A model generated the notes under the pieces. It was not told the DNA's origin. It made no database searches and saw only the letters and a program-made list of their open reading frames with translations. A program made the translations under genes and the position numbers. Below, one piece after another: positions 16,201-25,272 of a stretch of 38,825 nucleotides of DNA (its first letter is position 1; every line of letters starts with the position of its first letter). The DNA comes from Bacteroidota bacterium. Lineage in GTDB: Bacteria > Bacteroidota > Bacteroidia > Bacteroidales > F082. The stretch is taken from positions 1 through 38,825 of the forward strand of contig JAGXRB010000371.1 of the NCBI GenBank assembly GCA_018336075.1, written 5' to 3'.

Positions 16201-16551
16201 ATGAATAAAATTGAAGCATTCAATACTTACCGAAAAAAAATGAATGACAGAATGATGGCTGCGCCCAACAATAAAATTATGAAGCGCATCTACAGTCTTG
16301 ATACATTAACATATGAACCTGGAGCACTTGATTCAAAAACCAAGGAAATGCTTGGTTTGGTAGCATCGATGGTGCTGAAATGCGATGACTGCATTTACTA
16401 CCATTTGGAGAAATGCAACGAATTGGGTGTGACAACAGATGAAATCATGGAGATTTTCGGAGTTGCCAATCTGGTTGGAGGAACAATTGTAATTCCTCAC
16501 ACCCGCAGAGCTTTGGAGTTCTGGGATGAACTTCAGAAAGAACAGGATTAA
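16201..16551 (+). CDS. Carboxymuconolactone decarboxylase/AhpD-like protein
   Basis: 116 residues, cytoplasmic. The core (LDSKTKEMLGLVASMVLKCDDCIYYHLEKCNELGVTTDEIMEIFGVANLVGG) is the helical CMD/AhpD fold with the redox Cys-x-x-Cys (Cys61, Cys64), His68 three residues after it, and the conserved upstream Glu. AhpD uses this arrangement as a thiol peroxidase partner. Small CMD proteins like this one are usually of unknown substrate but probably reduce peroxides or protect against electrophiles. It follows kdsD by 48 bases and precedes the DUF5686 gene by 40 bases on the same strand, so it may be co-transcribed. There is no direct functional link to LPS. Family secure, function not. Confidence 0.88.
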   Translation: MNKIEAFNTYRKKMNDRMMAAPNNKIMKRIYSLDTLTYEPGALDSKTKEMLGLVASMVLKCDDCIYYHLEKCNELGVTTDEIMEIFGVANLVGGTIVIPHTRRALEFWDELQKEQD

Positions 16552-16591
16552 AGGTCATGTACATTATATATTTTTTGATTTAGCTTTTTCG

Positions 16592-19057
16592 ATGATGAAA
16601 AGGTTGCTTCTTTTAATGCTGATGAGTATTATTGGTTTATCAGCTATAGCTCAGGTTACAAAAATCAGGGGAAAAGTACTTGATGCTTTGACTGGCGAGC
16701 CTCTGCCTTTTGTGAATGTTTTTTTAACAGGCTCCACAATTGGGACAACAACAGATTTCGAAGGCGGATACTATTTCGAAACAAAAGCTCGCGCTGATTC
16801 AATAGCTGCGTCATTTATCGGCTACAAAAAGCAAGTTTTACCCATTAGATTAAACCGGTATCAGGAAATTAATTTTTCGCTTGCCAAAGACGAGTTTATT
16901 TTGGACGAAGTTGTTGTTGTTGCAGGTGAAAATCCTGCTGATGTGATCATGCGAAAAGTTATTGAAAACAAAAGCAAAAACAGTAAAAAGGAACTCAAGG
17001 CAATTCAATATGAGGCTTATAACAAAATACAATTTGACGCAAACAATTTTGAGAAGTACTTAAGCGACAAAAAGTTTTTCAAAGAATTTGAGTTTGTTTT
17101 CGATTTTGTTGATACATCTACTGTAAATGGCAAAGCATACTTGCCGGTTTTCATTTCGGAGTCATTGTCCGAAATATTTATTCACCAAAACCCAGATTCT
17201 AAAATAGAAAGAATAATTGCTGTCAGAGGTTCAGGTATTGAAAACCCCAGTATTGCCCAGTTTATGGGAAATCTTTATCAGGAGGTCAATATTTATGATA
17301 ATTACATCAAATTACTAGGTAAAAACTTCGTTAGCCCGATAGCTGATTTCAGCGCTGCCTATTACAGGTATTATCTTGTTGACAGTGCTTTTTACGATAA
17401 TGAAAAGAGCTATAAGCTCATGTTGAAACCACGTCGAAAGCAGGAGCTGACTTTCACAGGATCGCTATGGATTCATGATCCAACTTTTGCAGTTCAGGAG
17501 CTCGAGATCAACATTGCTGCTGATGCCAATCTGAATTTTGTTTCAGATCTAACGATACGTCAGGAATTTGAGCGAATCGACAATGAGTTTTGGTTTTTAA
17601 CAAAAGATTTCCTTATTGCAGATTTTACCATTGCTCAGAATAATGATCGTTTACCTGGGTTTTTTGGACAGCGAACCACTACCTATCGCAATTTTGTGCT
17701 TAACGAACCCAAAGATCCAAAGTTTTATCGCCAGCCTTTAAAACTGATTATCGACGAATCTAGCATGGAAAAAACCATGGATTTCTGGCAGAAAAACAGA
17801 CATCTTGAACTCACACAAAAGGAAGAGGGCGTTTATGCAATGATTGATTCGGTGGAAAATGTGCCGATTTTCAGAACTTATGCTGATGCTATTTACACCT
17901 TTGTTTACGGATATCTTCCACATGGCAAGATTGAATGGGGGCCTCTAAATAAAATCATCAGTTTCAATTCAGTGGAAGGTCATCGATTCAGAGCGGGAGG
18001 AAGAACAACAACTTTGTTTAGCAAAAACCTTCGTCTTGACGGTCATATAGCTTATGGGACGCGGGATCAACAGATAAAATATGGTGCAGGTTTGCATTAT
18101 ATGTTAGGAAAAAATCCTCGACGCGCTGCAGGAATCAACTTCAAATACGATACGGAGCAGTTGGGTTCAAGCTTTAACGCTTTCAGTGAAGACAATCTGA
18201 TTGGATCGCTTTTCAGGAGGCAACCGGCAGATAAATTGAATCTGACGGGTGAGTTTAGGGTTTTTTATGACCATGAATGGATTCCGGGTATATCCAACAG
18301 AATTGAACTTTTGCACCGTGAACTTTTTCCTTTGGGAGATTTCAGAGTTGTGACTTACAATAATTCCGGAGAACCCGTTGACCATCGATCCATTATCACC
18401 TCTGAAATTGCCCTAGAAGGTCGTTTTGCATTTCAGGAAAAGATAGTTGTCCGCGATTTTGAGCGCATAAGCCTGGGAACACCTTTTCCGGTTTTTAATT
18501 TCAGATACAGTGTCGGTGTTCCTGATATGATGAATGGAGAATACCATTATCATCGCATTCAGGCCGGAGTGACTCATTGGTTCAACATAGGTTCATTTGG
18601 ATGGTCAAAATATATTCTTGAGGGCGGAAGAGTATTTGGAACACTTCCATTTCCGCTTCTGGTGCTTCACCCGGGAAATGAGACTTTTATATTTGATGAA
18701 TACGCTTTCAACCTCATGAATTACTATGAGTTTATTTCAGATCGTTATTTCAGTCTGTACTATACCCATCATTTTGATGGATTTTTCTTCAATCGTATTC
18801 CATTGATGCGAAAGTTAAAATGGAGGGAAGTGTTTTTCGTTAAAGGACTTGTGGGAACAATTTCTGATGCTAATCTTGAGTTTAATGAGTTGCCTAAAGC
18901 TACATTTATGCTTGATAAACCCTATTTTGAGGCTGGCATTGGAATCGAAAATATTTTCAAAATCATACGTGTTGACGGTATCTGGCGTCTTTCACACCGT
19001 GATAATTCAGGGGCAAGTCCTTTTGCTGTTTTTGTTACACTGCAATTTGCATTCTAA
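16592..19057 (+). CDS. DUF5686-type outer-membrane protein with carboxypeptidase-like regulatory domain
   Basis: 821 residues from the ATG at 16592; a second ATG follows at once (16595). The frame opens further upstream at 16526, but that would overlap the CMD gene and bury the signal peptide. Signal peptide 1-20 (KRLLLLMLMSIIGLSAIAQ). Residues 22-105 are the regulatory/CNA-B-like beta-sandwich found at the N-terminus of TonB-dependent proteins (KIRGKVLDALTGEPLPFVNVFLTG). The rest matches the large DUF5686 family (ENPADVIMRKVIENKSKNSKKEL, YLPVFISESLSEIFI), probably ending in a membrane beta-barrel: alternating aromatic strands and a C-terminal Phe (FVTLQFAF). Function unknown; likely outer-membrane biogenesis or surface structure. 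It lies between LPS genes. Confidence 0.88.
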   Translation: MMKRLLLLMLMSIIGLSAIAQVTKIRGKVLDALTGEPLPFVNVFLTGSTIGTTTDFEGGYYFETKARADSIAASFIGYKKQVLPIRLNRYQEINFSLAKDEFILDEVVVVAGENPADVIMRKVIENKSKNSKKELKAIQYEAYNKIQFDANNFEKYLSDKKFFKEFEFVFDFVDTSTVNGKAYLPVFISESLSEIFIHQNPDSKIERIIAVRGSGIENPSIAQFMGNLYQEVNIYDNYIKLLGKNFVSPIADFSAAYYRYYLVDSAFYDNEKSYKLMLKPRRKQELTFTGSLWIHDPTFAVQELEINIAADANLNFVSDLTIRQEFERIDNEFWFLTKDFLIADFTIAQNNDRLPGFFGQRTTTYRNFVLNEPKDPKFYRQPLKLIIDESSMEKTMDFWQKNRHLELTQKEEGVYAMIDSVENVPIFRTYADAIYTFVYGYLPHGKIEWGPLNKIISFNSVEGHRFRAGGRTTTLFSKNLRLDGHIAYGTRDQQIKYGAGLHYMLGKNPRRAAGINFKYDTEQLGSSFNAFSEDNLIGSLFRRQPADKLNLTGEFRVFYDHEWIPGISNRIELLHRELFPLGDFRVVTYNNSGEPVDHRSIITSEIALEGRFAFQEKIVVRDFERISLGTPFPVFNFRYSVGVPDMMNGEYHYHRIQAGVTHWFNIGSFGWSKYILEGGRVFGTLPFPLLVLHPGNETFIFDEYAFNLMNYYEFISDRYFSLYYTHHFDGFFFNRIPLMRKLKWREVFFVKGLVGTISDANLEFNELPKATFMLDKPYFEAGIGIENIFKIIRVDGIWRLSHRDNSGASPFAVFVTLQFAF

Positions 19058-19130
19058 AAAATGTCAGAAGGGATAAAACCCTTACTTAGCAATCAAATTT
19101 ATCAACACCTGTAATTCCGGTCAAATGTTT

Positions 19131-19138
19131 TACTTTTG
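19131..19138 (+). promoter_or_regulatory. Candidate -7 element of lptB
   Basis: TACTTTTG matches TAnnTTTG exactly, 35 bases before the lptB ATG. Confidence 0.5.
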
Positions 19139-19173
19139 TAGCTAAATCGGTTATCTGGAATTCAATTGAACAA

Positions 19174-19902
19174 ATGATTCTGCGCGCGACAAATTTATTC
19201 AAGAAATATAAACAACGTACCGTTGTTAAAGACGTTACTGTTCATGTCAATCAAGGCGAAATTGTTGGTTTGCTTGGCCCGAATGGTGCTGGAAAAACCA
19301 CTACTTTCTACATGATTGTGGGTTTAATAAAACCGCTTTCCGGCAAGGTTTTTCTCGAAGATATGGATATAACCAGTCAACCCATGTATAAAAGGGCACA
19401 GCTTGGTATTGGTTATCTTGCTCAGGAAGCCAGTGTTTTCAGACAGATGAGTGTTGAAGACAATATTTTGTCCGTAATGCAATTCAAAAAGATTCCGAAA
19501 GCTGAGCAAAATGAAAAACTTGAAAGTCTGCTTCAGGAGTTTGGCCTTCAACATATCCGAAAAAGCAAGGGTATTCAGCTTTCCGGTGGTGAGCGCCGTC
19601 GAACAGAAATTGCCCGGGCTCTTGCAGTCGATCCAAAATTTATACTTCTTGATGAGCCTTTTGCCGGAGTCGACCCAATTGCAGTGGAAGATATTCAGGC
19701 GATAGTTTCTCGACTAAAAGAAAAAAATATAGGCATCCTCATCACTGACCATAATGTTCACGAAACACTTTCGATCACTGATCGCGCCTATCTGCTTTTT
19801 GAGGGCTCAATCCTAAAAGCTGGCACTTCAGAGGAACTTGCAGCAGATGAACATGTTAGAAAGGTTTATCTTGGGCAGAATTTTGAATTGCGCAGAAAGT
19901 AA
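19174..19902 (+). CDS. lptB: LPS export ABC transporter ATPase LptB
   Basis: Cytoplasmic ATPase that drives LptFG to extract LPS from the inner membrane. 242 residues, the normal length. Walker [10 protein letters not shown] (from residue 35), Q-loop [19 protein letters not shown], the signature [15 protein letters not shown] (136-150) with the RRR typical of LptB, Walker [16 protein letters not shown] with catalytic Glu161, and the switch His in [20 protein letters not shown] and [16 protein letters not shown] are also characteristic. It has its own -7 box, so it may be transcribed separately from the preceding DUF5686 gene although co-directional. No lptF/G or lptC is in the window. Identification is secure. 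Confidence 0.96.
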   Translation: MILRATNLFKKYKQRTVVKDVTVHVNQGEIVGLLGPNGAGKTTTFYMIVGLIKPLSGKVFLEDMDITSQPMYKRAQLGIGYLAQEASVFRQMSVEDNILSVMQFKKIPKAEQNEKLESLLQEFGLQHIRKSKGIQLSGGERRRTEIARALAVDPKFILLDEPFAGVDPIAVEDIQAIVSRLKEKNIGILITDHNVHETLSITDRAYLLFEGSILKAGTSEELAADEHVRKVYLGQNFELRRK

Positions 19903-19934
19903 GGGCGGCGGCTTAAGCGAATACGCTTTGCTTT

Positions 19935-20666
19935 CTAGGTTTGAATATCAGCAAGAAATACCAAAAGTGAAAGAAAAATATAAAGCAGAATTATAAATGG
20001 AATCGCTGTGAAATGCAATGTGAAAAGCATTATTGCTGAAGCGAGGATGAAAAAATAGCGAATTTCATTGCCTTTAATCTTCCAGGATTTAAATTTCAGT
20101 CCAAACAAAGGTAGTTCAGAAACCATCAAAACTGATAAAACTGCGATAATTCCGATGTAGAAATAAGTATTGGTTACAACCATATAAAATAGGCTTTGGC
20201 CATCATAAAGCTGCATTTTCATCAAAGGAAGTGAAGCGATAAGCAGGCCACTTGCAGGTGTTGGTAAACCAATAAACGATTCTGTTTGTCTTTCGTCTAC
20301 ATTGAATTTTGCCAATCGAAGTGCGGCAAAAAGCGGAATCAAAAGTGCAATCAAGGGAATAATATCTATTCCAAAAATCAATAATTCCTGTTTTCCATGG
20401 CTTTCCAAAATCAAGTGATAAATAATGAAGCCGGGAGCTACACCAAATGAAACAACATCTGCCAAAGAGTCTAATTGCGCGCCAATATCAGAATAGGCTT
20501 TGAGGGCGCGGGCAGCAAAACCATCAAGAAAGTCAAAAACTGCAGCCAGGAAAATCATATAAGCTGCCATCTCAACATTTCCCTGAGAAAAAAACAGTAT
20601 CGATAAACTGCCGGAAAACAAATTCATCAGCGTGATAAAATTTGGAATATGTTTTTTTATGCTCAT
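19935..20666 (-). CDS. pssA: CDP-diacylglycerol-serine O-phosphatidyltransferase
   Basis: Makes phosphatidylserine, the precursor of phosphatidylethanolamine, in the inner membrane. 243 residues from the ATG at 20664-20666. The frame extends 24 codons further up, but a TATCTTTG box (minus, 20691-20698) lies inside that extension, so the shorter start is preferred. The complete CDP-alcohol phosphotransferase motif D-G-x2-A-R-x8-G-x3-D-x3-D is present: Asp48, Gly49, Ala52, Arg53, Gly62, Asp66, Asp70. About seven hydrophobic helices follow, with SFGVAPGFIIYHL after the motif and PTPASGLLIASLPL further on, as in bacterial PssA. It converges with lptB (32 bases between stops) and diverges from the barrel-protein gene. 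Confidence 0.95.
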   Translation of the reverse strand: MSIKKHIPNFITLMNLFSGSLSILFFSQGNVEMAAYMIFLAAVFDFLDGFAARALKAYSDIGAQLDSLADVVSFGVAPGFIIYHLILESHGKQELLIFGIDIIPLIALLIPLFAALRLAKFNVDERQTESFIGLPTPASGLLIASLPLMKMQLYDGQSLFYMVVTNTYFYIGIIAVLSVLMVSELPLFGLKFKSWKIKGNEIRYFFILASAIMLFTLHFTAIPFIILLYIFLSLLVFLADIQT

Positions 20667-20690
20667 TGTGTGTTTTTTAATTCTGATTAG

Positions 20691-20698
20691 CAAAGATA
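20691..20698 (-). promoter_or_regulatory. Candidate -7 element of pssA
   Basis: Reads TATCTTTG on the minus strand, exact to TAnnTTTG, 24 bases before the chosen ATG. It helps decide the start. Confidence 0.5.
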
Positions 20699-20852
20699 CA
20701 CAGACTTCAAGATATTGACGGTAAGAATTTTTTTTCAAATTCTTCAGATTTAAAATGCATCATGAATGTTGGTAAAACAGCTATGAAATCCAAGATTTCA
20801 GCATGAATTCAGACATGCATTTTTTGAGAAGGATATTTTTCAATGGCTTTTA

Positions 20853-20860
20853 TACCTTTG
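20853..20860 (+). promoter_or_regulatory. Candidate -7 element of the barrel protein-queA operon
   Basis: TACCTTTG matches TAnnTTTG exactly, 13 bases before the ATG at 20874. Confidence 0.5.
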
Positions 20861-20873
20861 CAAAAAAAATCGA

Positions 20874-22193
20874 ATGAAGAACAAACGAAATCTTTTAACA
20901 CTCTTTTTTATCATTTTTGCTGTGAAAGCCTTTGCGCAATTTGAAATTTCAGCTGAACTGCGTCCGCGCTTTGAACTTAATAATGGTTTTGGAAGTGTGC
21001 CTGCACTTGATTCTGAACCCACTGCATATGTTACACAAAGATCAAGGCTCAATCTTACTTTTAATGAATCTAAGTATCGTTTTTATGCGAGTCTGCAAGA
21101 TATAAGAAACTGGGGCGATGAAGATGTTGCCTCAGGAAGTGGAGCATTTGCCAATAGTGCTAGTTTTGGAATTCATCAGTTTTGGGCTGAATTCAATATT
21201 TCTTCACACGCTGTGATTAAGCTAGGCCGACAGGAATTCAAATATGATGATCAGCGTTTGCTTTCAACCCGAAACTGGAATCAGTATGGTCAATCTTACG
21301 ATGCAGTCTTATTCAGCCGAAAAAAGAATAACTGGCAGTTTGATCTTGCAGTTTCATACAATAACGATAATATGAAAGGGGAAGCAGCAGGTTTTGGTTC
21401 TAATACTTTTGATGTGGATCCGATTACCAGACGTCTGCGAACATTGAATTTTATCTACCTAAAAAAACAAATTTCGAATTCCTGGTCTGTTTCATCGACT
21501 GCATTGCTAACAGGATATCAAAAAGAAAAACTCAGCAGTACAACCTATCTTATGGCTACTTATGGCTTATTTACCGAGTACAAAAACAAAGGTTTGGAAG
21601 GCCGCATGAACCTTTATGGACAATCAGGAAAAAGTCAGAAAGGCATGGATGTGAATGCATTTATGTTTACTGCTGAGGCCTCCTGGAGAAAGGGAAAAAT
21701 CAGGCCCGGCATAGGAATCGATGTTCTTAGTGGCAACGATGGCAGCAATACAGATCCCGGATATAAAACTACTGAACATGCTTTTGATGTTTTTTATGGT
21801 GTCAGATATGCACGTTATGGCTTTATGAATCAATATGTTGTTCCATCAAGCACGCTTGGTGGAGGCTTGGTGGATATTTATCCTCAGTTGCATTTTTACG
21901 CAAGTCAAAAAAGCCGTTTCACCATCGATTATCATTTCTTTTCATTGCAACAAAAAGTGAAAGACCCTAAAAATCCTGAACTTTTTCTATCAGGCTCTCT
22001 GGGCTCAGAGCTTGACCTGGTATGGCACTACAATTTTTCAAAGGAGCTTTTCACCACAGTTGGCTTTTCTTACTATTTCACAAACGATACCTTTGCCAGT
22101 GTGAAAAAAATCGATCCTGAAAAGATAGGTACACCTTACTTCGCATATGTTATGCTGACTTTCAAACCAGTTTTATTTCGCTCAGGAAAATAG
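20874..22193 (+). CDS. Alginate-export-like outer-membrane beta-barrel protein
   Basis: 439 residues. Signal peptide 1-20 (NLLTLFFIIFAVKAFAQ). The mature protein begins with FEISAELRPRFELNNGFGS and YVTQRSRLNLTF, which resemble the alginate_exp (AlgE-like) porin family in Bacteroidota: FYASLQDIRNWG, AVIKLGRQEFKYDDQRLL, NWNQYGQSYDAVLF. Alternating polar and aromatic strands continue to the end (FAYVMLTFKP). It is predicted as a substrate channel in the outer membrane; family members outside Pseudomonas are not known to move alginate, so the substrate is open. queA starts 29 bases downstream on the same strand, probably in one transcript, with no obvious functional link. Confidence 0.85.
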   Translation: MKNKRNLLTLFFIIFAVKAFAQFEISAELRPRFELNNGFGSVPALDSEPTAYVTQRSRLNLTFNESKYRFYASLQDIRNWGDEDVASGSGAFANSASFGIHQFWAEFNISSHAVIKLGRQEFKYDDQRLLSTRNWNQYGQSYDAVLFSRKKNNWQFDLAVSYNNDNMKGEAAGFGSNTFDVDPITRRLRTLNFIYLKKQISNSWSVSSTALLTGYQKEKLSSTTYLMATYGLFTEYKNKGLEGRMNLYGQSGKSQKGMDVNAFMFTAEASWRKGKIRPGIGIDVLSGNDGSNTDPGYKTTEHAFDVFYGVRYARYGFMNQYVVPSSTLGGGLVDIYPQLHFYASQKSRFTIDYHFFSLQQKVKDPKNPELFLSGSLGSELDLVWHYNFSKELFTTVGFSYYFTNDTFASVKKIDPEKIGTPYFAYVMLTFKPVLFRSGK

Positions 22194-22222
22194 CAAAAGG
22201 CTTCTTACCCTGGATAATAATT

Positions 22223-23446
22223 ATGAAAGAAGTAACCCAGATTAATATCTCAGATTACGATTATAACCTGCCTGATCATAATATTGCCAGGTATCCTCTC
22301 GAAAAACGGGAGCAGTCAAAACTATTATTGTTAAGAAGCGGAAATTTGTCAAATGATTATTTTTTGAATATTGGCAATTTCTTACCAAAGCATCCGATTC
22401 TAGTCTGGAACGAAACCCGTGTAATCAGTGCACGTTTGCAATTTGTTAAAGATGGTGGCGCAAAAATTGAATTATTTTGTCTGGAACCTGATGCTGTTGG
22501 TAGTGATCTGCAAATGGCTTTTGGCAGCAGCTCTCCGGTAGAATGGAAATGTCTCGTAGGAAACTCAAAGCGCTGGAAAAGTAGCTCTTTGAAAATGATT
22601 GTACAAATTGAAGGGAAAACTGTGCATTTGGAGGCAGTTCGAAAAGTTCAAATGGGAGATCATTCTGTTATAAGGTTTAGCTGGGACGATTCTGAGGTGC
22701 ATTTCAGTCAGATACTCGAAGCTGCCGGCGAAGTGCCGTTGCCACCTTATCTGCACCGAAAAGCAGAGCCACTTGACAAAACGCGCTATCAAACTGTTTT
22801 TGCCCGTCATGAGGGCTCGGTTGCTGCGCCAACAGCCGGACTTCATTTCACGCCAGAGGTTATTTCATCCTTAAAGGATTCTGGCGTTCTTTTTGAAAAA
22901 GTGACCTTGCATGTGGGCGCCGGCACATTTAAGCCTGTTTCTGCGGAACAGATCGGTGATCATGAAATGCATTCAGAACGGATCATTGTTTCGCGCGAAA
23001 CTATTTTCAATCTGGCAAAGAATGCAGACAGAAAAGTCATCGCTGTTGGCACAACAAGCATGCGGACATTGGAAAGCCTTTATTGGATCGGCATAATGCT
23101 GCAAAATCAGCCTGACCTGAAGGATTTTCACATCAATCAATGGTTTCCATACGAGACGAAATCGGAAGACCTTTTAAACCATCACGATGCACTGATGTTG
23201 ATCATTAATTATCTGGACAGAAATAGTTTACATGCTTTAAGTGCTTCAACGGCATTAATGATTGCTCCGGGCTATAATTTCAGAATTGTAAACGGACTGA
23301 TTACAAACTTTCACCAGCCAAAAAGCACATTGCTGCTACTTGTTTCTGCTTTGATTGGTGAAAATTGGAAAAAGGCATATGATTATGCGATTGATAATAA
23401 TTTTCGCTTTCTTAGCTATGGCGACAGCTGCTTTTTCATGCCTTAA
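22223..23446 (+). CDS. queA: S-adenosylmethionine:tRNA ribosyltransferase-isomerase
   Basis: Transfers and isomerises the ribosyl group of AdoMet onto 7-aminomethyl-7-deazaguanine at the tRNA wobble position, giving epoxyqueuosine. 407 residues, longer than the 356 of E. coli, as in many Bacteroidota. Family motifs: LPDHNIARYPLEKREQSKLL, VWNETRVISARL, GEVPLPPYLHRK, RYQTVFARHEGSVAAPTAGLHF, LHVGAGTFKPV, HSERIIV, AVGTTSMRTLES, and TNFHQPKSTLLLLVSALIG. The extra length sits mostly in the middle (about 90-150) and in an insertion before the TNFHQPKST motif. It probably shares a transcript with the preceding barrel gene. No other queuosine gene is in the window. Identification is secure. Confidence 0.96.
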   Translation: MKEVTQINISDYDYNLPDHNIARYPLEKREQSKLLLLRSGNLSNDYFLNIGNFLPKHPILVWNETRVISARLQFVKDGGAKIELFCLEPDAVGSDLQMAFGSSSPVEWKCLVGNSKRWKSSSLKMIVQIEGKTVHLEAVRKVQMGDHSVIRFSWDDSEVHFSQILEAAGEVPLPPYLHRKAEPLDKTRYQTVFARHEGSVAAPTAGLHFTPEVISSLKDSGVLFEKVTLHVGAGTFKPVSAEQIGDHEMHSERIIVSRETIFNLAKNADRKVIAVGTTSMRTLESLYWIGIMLQNQPDLKDFHINQWFPYETKSEDLLNHHDALMLIINYLDRNSLHALSASTALMIAPGYNFRIVNGLITNFHQPKSTLLLLVSALIGENWKKAYDYAIDNNFRFLSYGDSCFFMP

Positions 23447-23516
23447 GGCAGCCAATCAAACTTCATTTTTTAGAAAAAACTTAGCTTGAAAGACAACAAA
23501 GAATCTCTTTTGGGAT

Positions 23517-23524
23517 TATCTTTG
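23517..23524 (+). promoter_or_regulatory. Candidate -7 element of the M48 protease gene
   Basis: TATCTTTG, exact to TAnnTTTG, 30 bases before the ATG at 23555. Confidence 0.5.
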
Positions 23525-23554
23525 CGGTTAAGTTCATTCAACAATTGTACATAA

Positions 23555-24370
23555 ATGAAAAAGAAAAGCTTCCTTTTGATCTCAATAATTCTTGGTTTTG
23601 CAGCAATTTTTATGCAAACATCCTGCAGCCAGGTTCCAATAACAGGGCGTAAGCAATTAAGTCTTCTCCCTTCATCACAGATGATGAGTATGAGTTATCA
23701 GCAATATAGCGATTTCTTAAAAGAACATCCGCTTTCCAAAAATGCTGAACAAACTGCAATGGTTAAACGGGTGGGTCAGCGCATTCAAAAAGCAGTTGAA
23801 GCTTATTTTGCTGAAAAAGGCATGTCTGATCAACTGAAAGGCTACAACTGGGAATTCAATCTTGTTGAAAGTCCAGATGCCAATGCATGGTGCATGCCCG
23901 GCGGGAAAGTTGTTTTTTATACAGGCATTCTTCCAATCACAAAAGATGAAACCGGTTTGGCCGTTGTGATGGGGCACGAAGTAGCGCATGCAGTGGCTGA
24001 ACATGGCAATGAACGTATGAGCCAGGGTTTGCTGACACAATTGGGAGGTATGGCGCTTACTGTTGCTTTACAGGAAAAACCTGAACAAACACAGGCCTTA
24101 TGGATGACAGCATTTGGTGTAGGAAGTCAGGTTGGGGTGTTATTGCCTTTCAGCAGGTTGCATGAAAGTGAAGCCGACAGATTGGGATTGATTTTTATGG
24201 CGATGGCAGGATACAATCCACGTGAAGCTGTTTCTTTCTGGGAACGCATGGCTCAAATAAAAGGAGGTCAGGCACCACCGGAATTTCTGAGCACTCACCC
24301 CTCAGATGCAACACGTATTTCTCAGATTAATAAATGGTTGCCTGAGGCGTTGCAGTATTATAACAGATAA
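23555..24370 (+). CDS. M48 family metallopeptidase, lipoprotein
   Basis: 271 residues. Basic start and hydrophobic core end in a lipobox (MQTSC, Cys24), followed by SQVPITGRKQLSLLP, the usual N-terminus of the periplasmic LoiP/YcaL-like M48C group. Zinc site: His141-Glu-Val-Ala-His145 in VMGHEVAHAVAEHGNERMSQ and the third ligand Glu204 in HESEADRLGL. DANAWCMPGGKVVFYTGIL is another family signature. The C-terminus has STHPSDATRISQINKWLPEA. It is predicted to be anchored to a membrane facing the periplasm and to take part in envelope protein quality control. It has its own promoter and converges with the isochorismatase-like gene across a 9-bp inverted repeat. Confidence 0.94.
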   Translation: MKKKSFLLISIILGFAAIFMQTSCSQVPITGRKQLSLLPSSQMMSMSYQQYSDFLKEHPLSKNAEQTAMVKRVGQRIQKAVEAYFAEKGMSDQLKGYNWEFNLVESPDANAWCMPGGKVVFYTGILPITKDETGLAVVMGHEVAHAVAEHGNERMSQGLLTQLGGMALTVALQEKPEQTQALWMTAFGVGSQVGVLLPFSRLHESEADRLGLIFMAMAGYNPREAVSFWERMAQIKGGQAPPEFLSTHPSDATRISQINKWLPEALQYYNR

Positions 24371-24390
24371 ATCTAATTTCTGATTTATCT
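24365..24390. terminator. Possible bidirectional terminator between convergent genes
   Basis: A 9-bp perfect inverted repeat, AGATAAATC (24365-24373) and GATTTATCT (24382-24390), overlaps the ends of both the M48 and the isochorismatase-like genes. It lacks a U tract on either side, so termination is only suggested by position. Confidence 0.35.
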
Positions 24391-24970
24391 ATTCATAAAG
24401 GTAAACATCTGTACTTAAAACCTTGGCATAGGTTCGGTTGAGCGTTGCCAAAGTTGCTGCATGAACCTGTGCAGCCGGAACAATTGTGTCGCCAAATTTC
24501 AGATCACGCGTGGCACAAGCATCTCCAATAACTGTGCAATCAAAACCAAAATCATGCGCTGCTCTGGTAGCTGCCTCGAGACACATATGTGTTTGCATGC
24601 CAACTAAAACCAGATTTGTGATTCCGTTTTCTCTGAGATAAGCCAATAAATCTGTGCCCAAAAAAGCATTCACTTCATTCTTTGTAATTATTTTTTCCAC
24701 ATCATAAGGCGCCACCAACGGATGAATTTCTCCACCTTGCCCAAATGCATGTTTTATATGCACTACAAGCTGTGACTTCTCTCTGAACGAACTCAGAATC
24801 CTGGCTGCATTTTCCGCAGCAGGCTCAGGATTTACAAGTGGGACAGCACCCTCTGGAAAATAGAATTCCTGGATGTCTATCAAAATAAGTGCAGTTTTTG
24901 GGGTGCTCTCCTGTGAATAAAGGAAAATCCCATGGAAGATGAAGTATAAAATAATGATTGATTTTTTCAT
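24389..24970 (-). CDS. Secreted isochorismatase-family cysteine hydrolase
   Basis: 193 residues from the ATG at 24968-24970. A TTG 18 bases further up extends the frame, but it lies inside the -7 box TACTTTTG (24986-24993), so the ATG is preferred. Signal peptide 1-20 (KKSIIILYFIFHGIFLYSQ) predicts periplasmic or exported location, unusual for a family that is mostly cytoplasmic. The catalytic triad is complete: Asp32 in LILIDIQEFYF, Lys97 in TKNEVNAF, Cys130 in GMQTHMCLEAATRAAHD. GDACATRD and HAATLATLNRTYAKV follow as usual. The family includes nicotinamidases, N-carbamoylsarcosine amidases and isochorismatases; the substrate cannot be read from sequence. It stands alone. Confidence 0.9.
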   Translation of the reverse strand: MKKSIIILYFIFHGIFLYSQESTPKTALILIDIQEFYFPEGAVPLVNPEPAAENAARILSSFREKSQLVVHIKHAFGQGGEIHPLVAPYDVEKIITKNEVNAFLGTDLLAYLRENGITNLVLVGMQTHMCLEAATRAAHDFGFDCTVIGDACATRDLKFGDTIVPAAQVHAATLATLNRTYAKVLSTDVYLYE

Positions 24971-24985
24971 GGCATCGCTTTTTGA

Positions 24986-24993
24986 CAAAAGTA
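24986..24993 (-). promoter_or_regulatory. Candidate -7 element of the isochorismatase-like gene
   Basis: Reads TACTTTTG on the minus strand, exact to TAnnTTTG, 15 bases before the ATG at 24970. Confidence 0.5.
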
Positions 24994-25228
24994 TAGTTTT
25001 TAGTATTGAAAAGTGATGCTGATTCTTGAAATAGAGTTAAAAGACCAGCTGAAAGAGTAAAAAAATACCTTTATGAAACATCTTTACAGGTTTTCAACGC
25101 AGCTATTTTTAATTTTGGTTTCTTGTTAGAAAATAATTTCTTTTATCAACATATTGATAATGTGACTTATATGAATGACATGTTTAATTGTACACTACCT
25201 TGTAGCTAAAAGAAATAAAAAATATTTG

Positions 25229-25249
25229 GTACTATGTGTTGCATAGTAC
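25229..25249. promoter_or_regulatory. PadR operator, perfect palindrome over the padR-pspC promoter
   Basis: GTACTATG (25229-25236), a 5-base centre, and CATAGTAC (25242-25249) form a perfect inverted repeat. Its right side begins at the base after the candidate -33 element (GTTG 25238-25241), so the -33 lies inside the palindrome. PadR regulators often bind such repeats in their own promoter, so this is probably the autoregulatory site. Confidence 0.65.
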
Positions 25250-25268
25250 TAAAAATGTATTATTTTTG
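25238..25268 (+). promoter_or_regulatory. Promoter of the padR-pspC operon
   Basis: GTTG (25238-25241), a 19-base spacer and TATTTTTG (25261-25268). The padR ATG is only 5 bases past the -7 box, so the transcript may be leaderless or nearly so. Confidence 0.55.
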
Positions 25269-25272
25269 CAGC

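Noticed and set aside
19915-19928. AAGCG/CGCTT hairpin between lptB and pssA
   Set aside because: Only 5 bp with a 4-base loop and no U run; too weak to call a terminator although the position between convergent genes is suitable.
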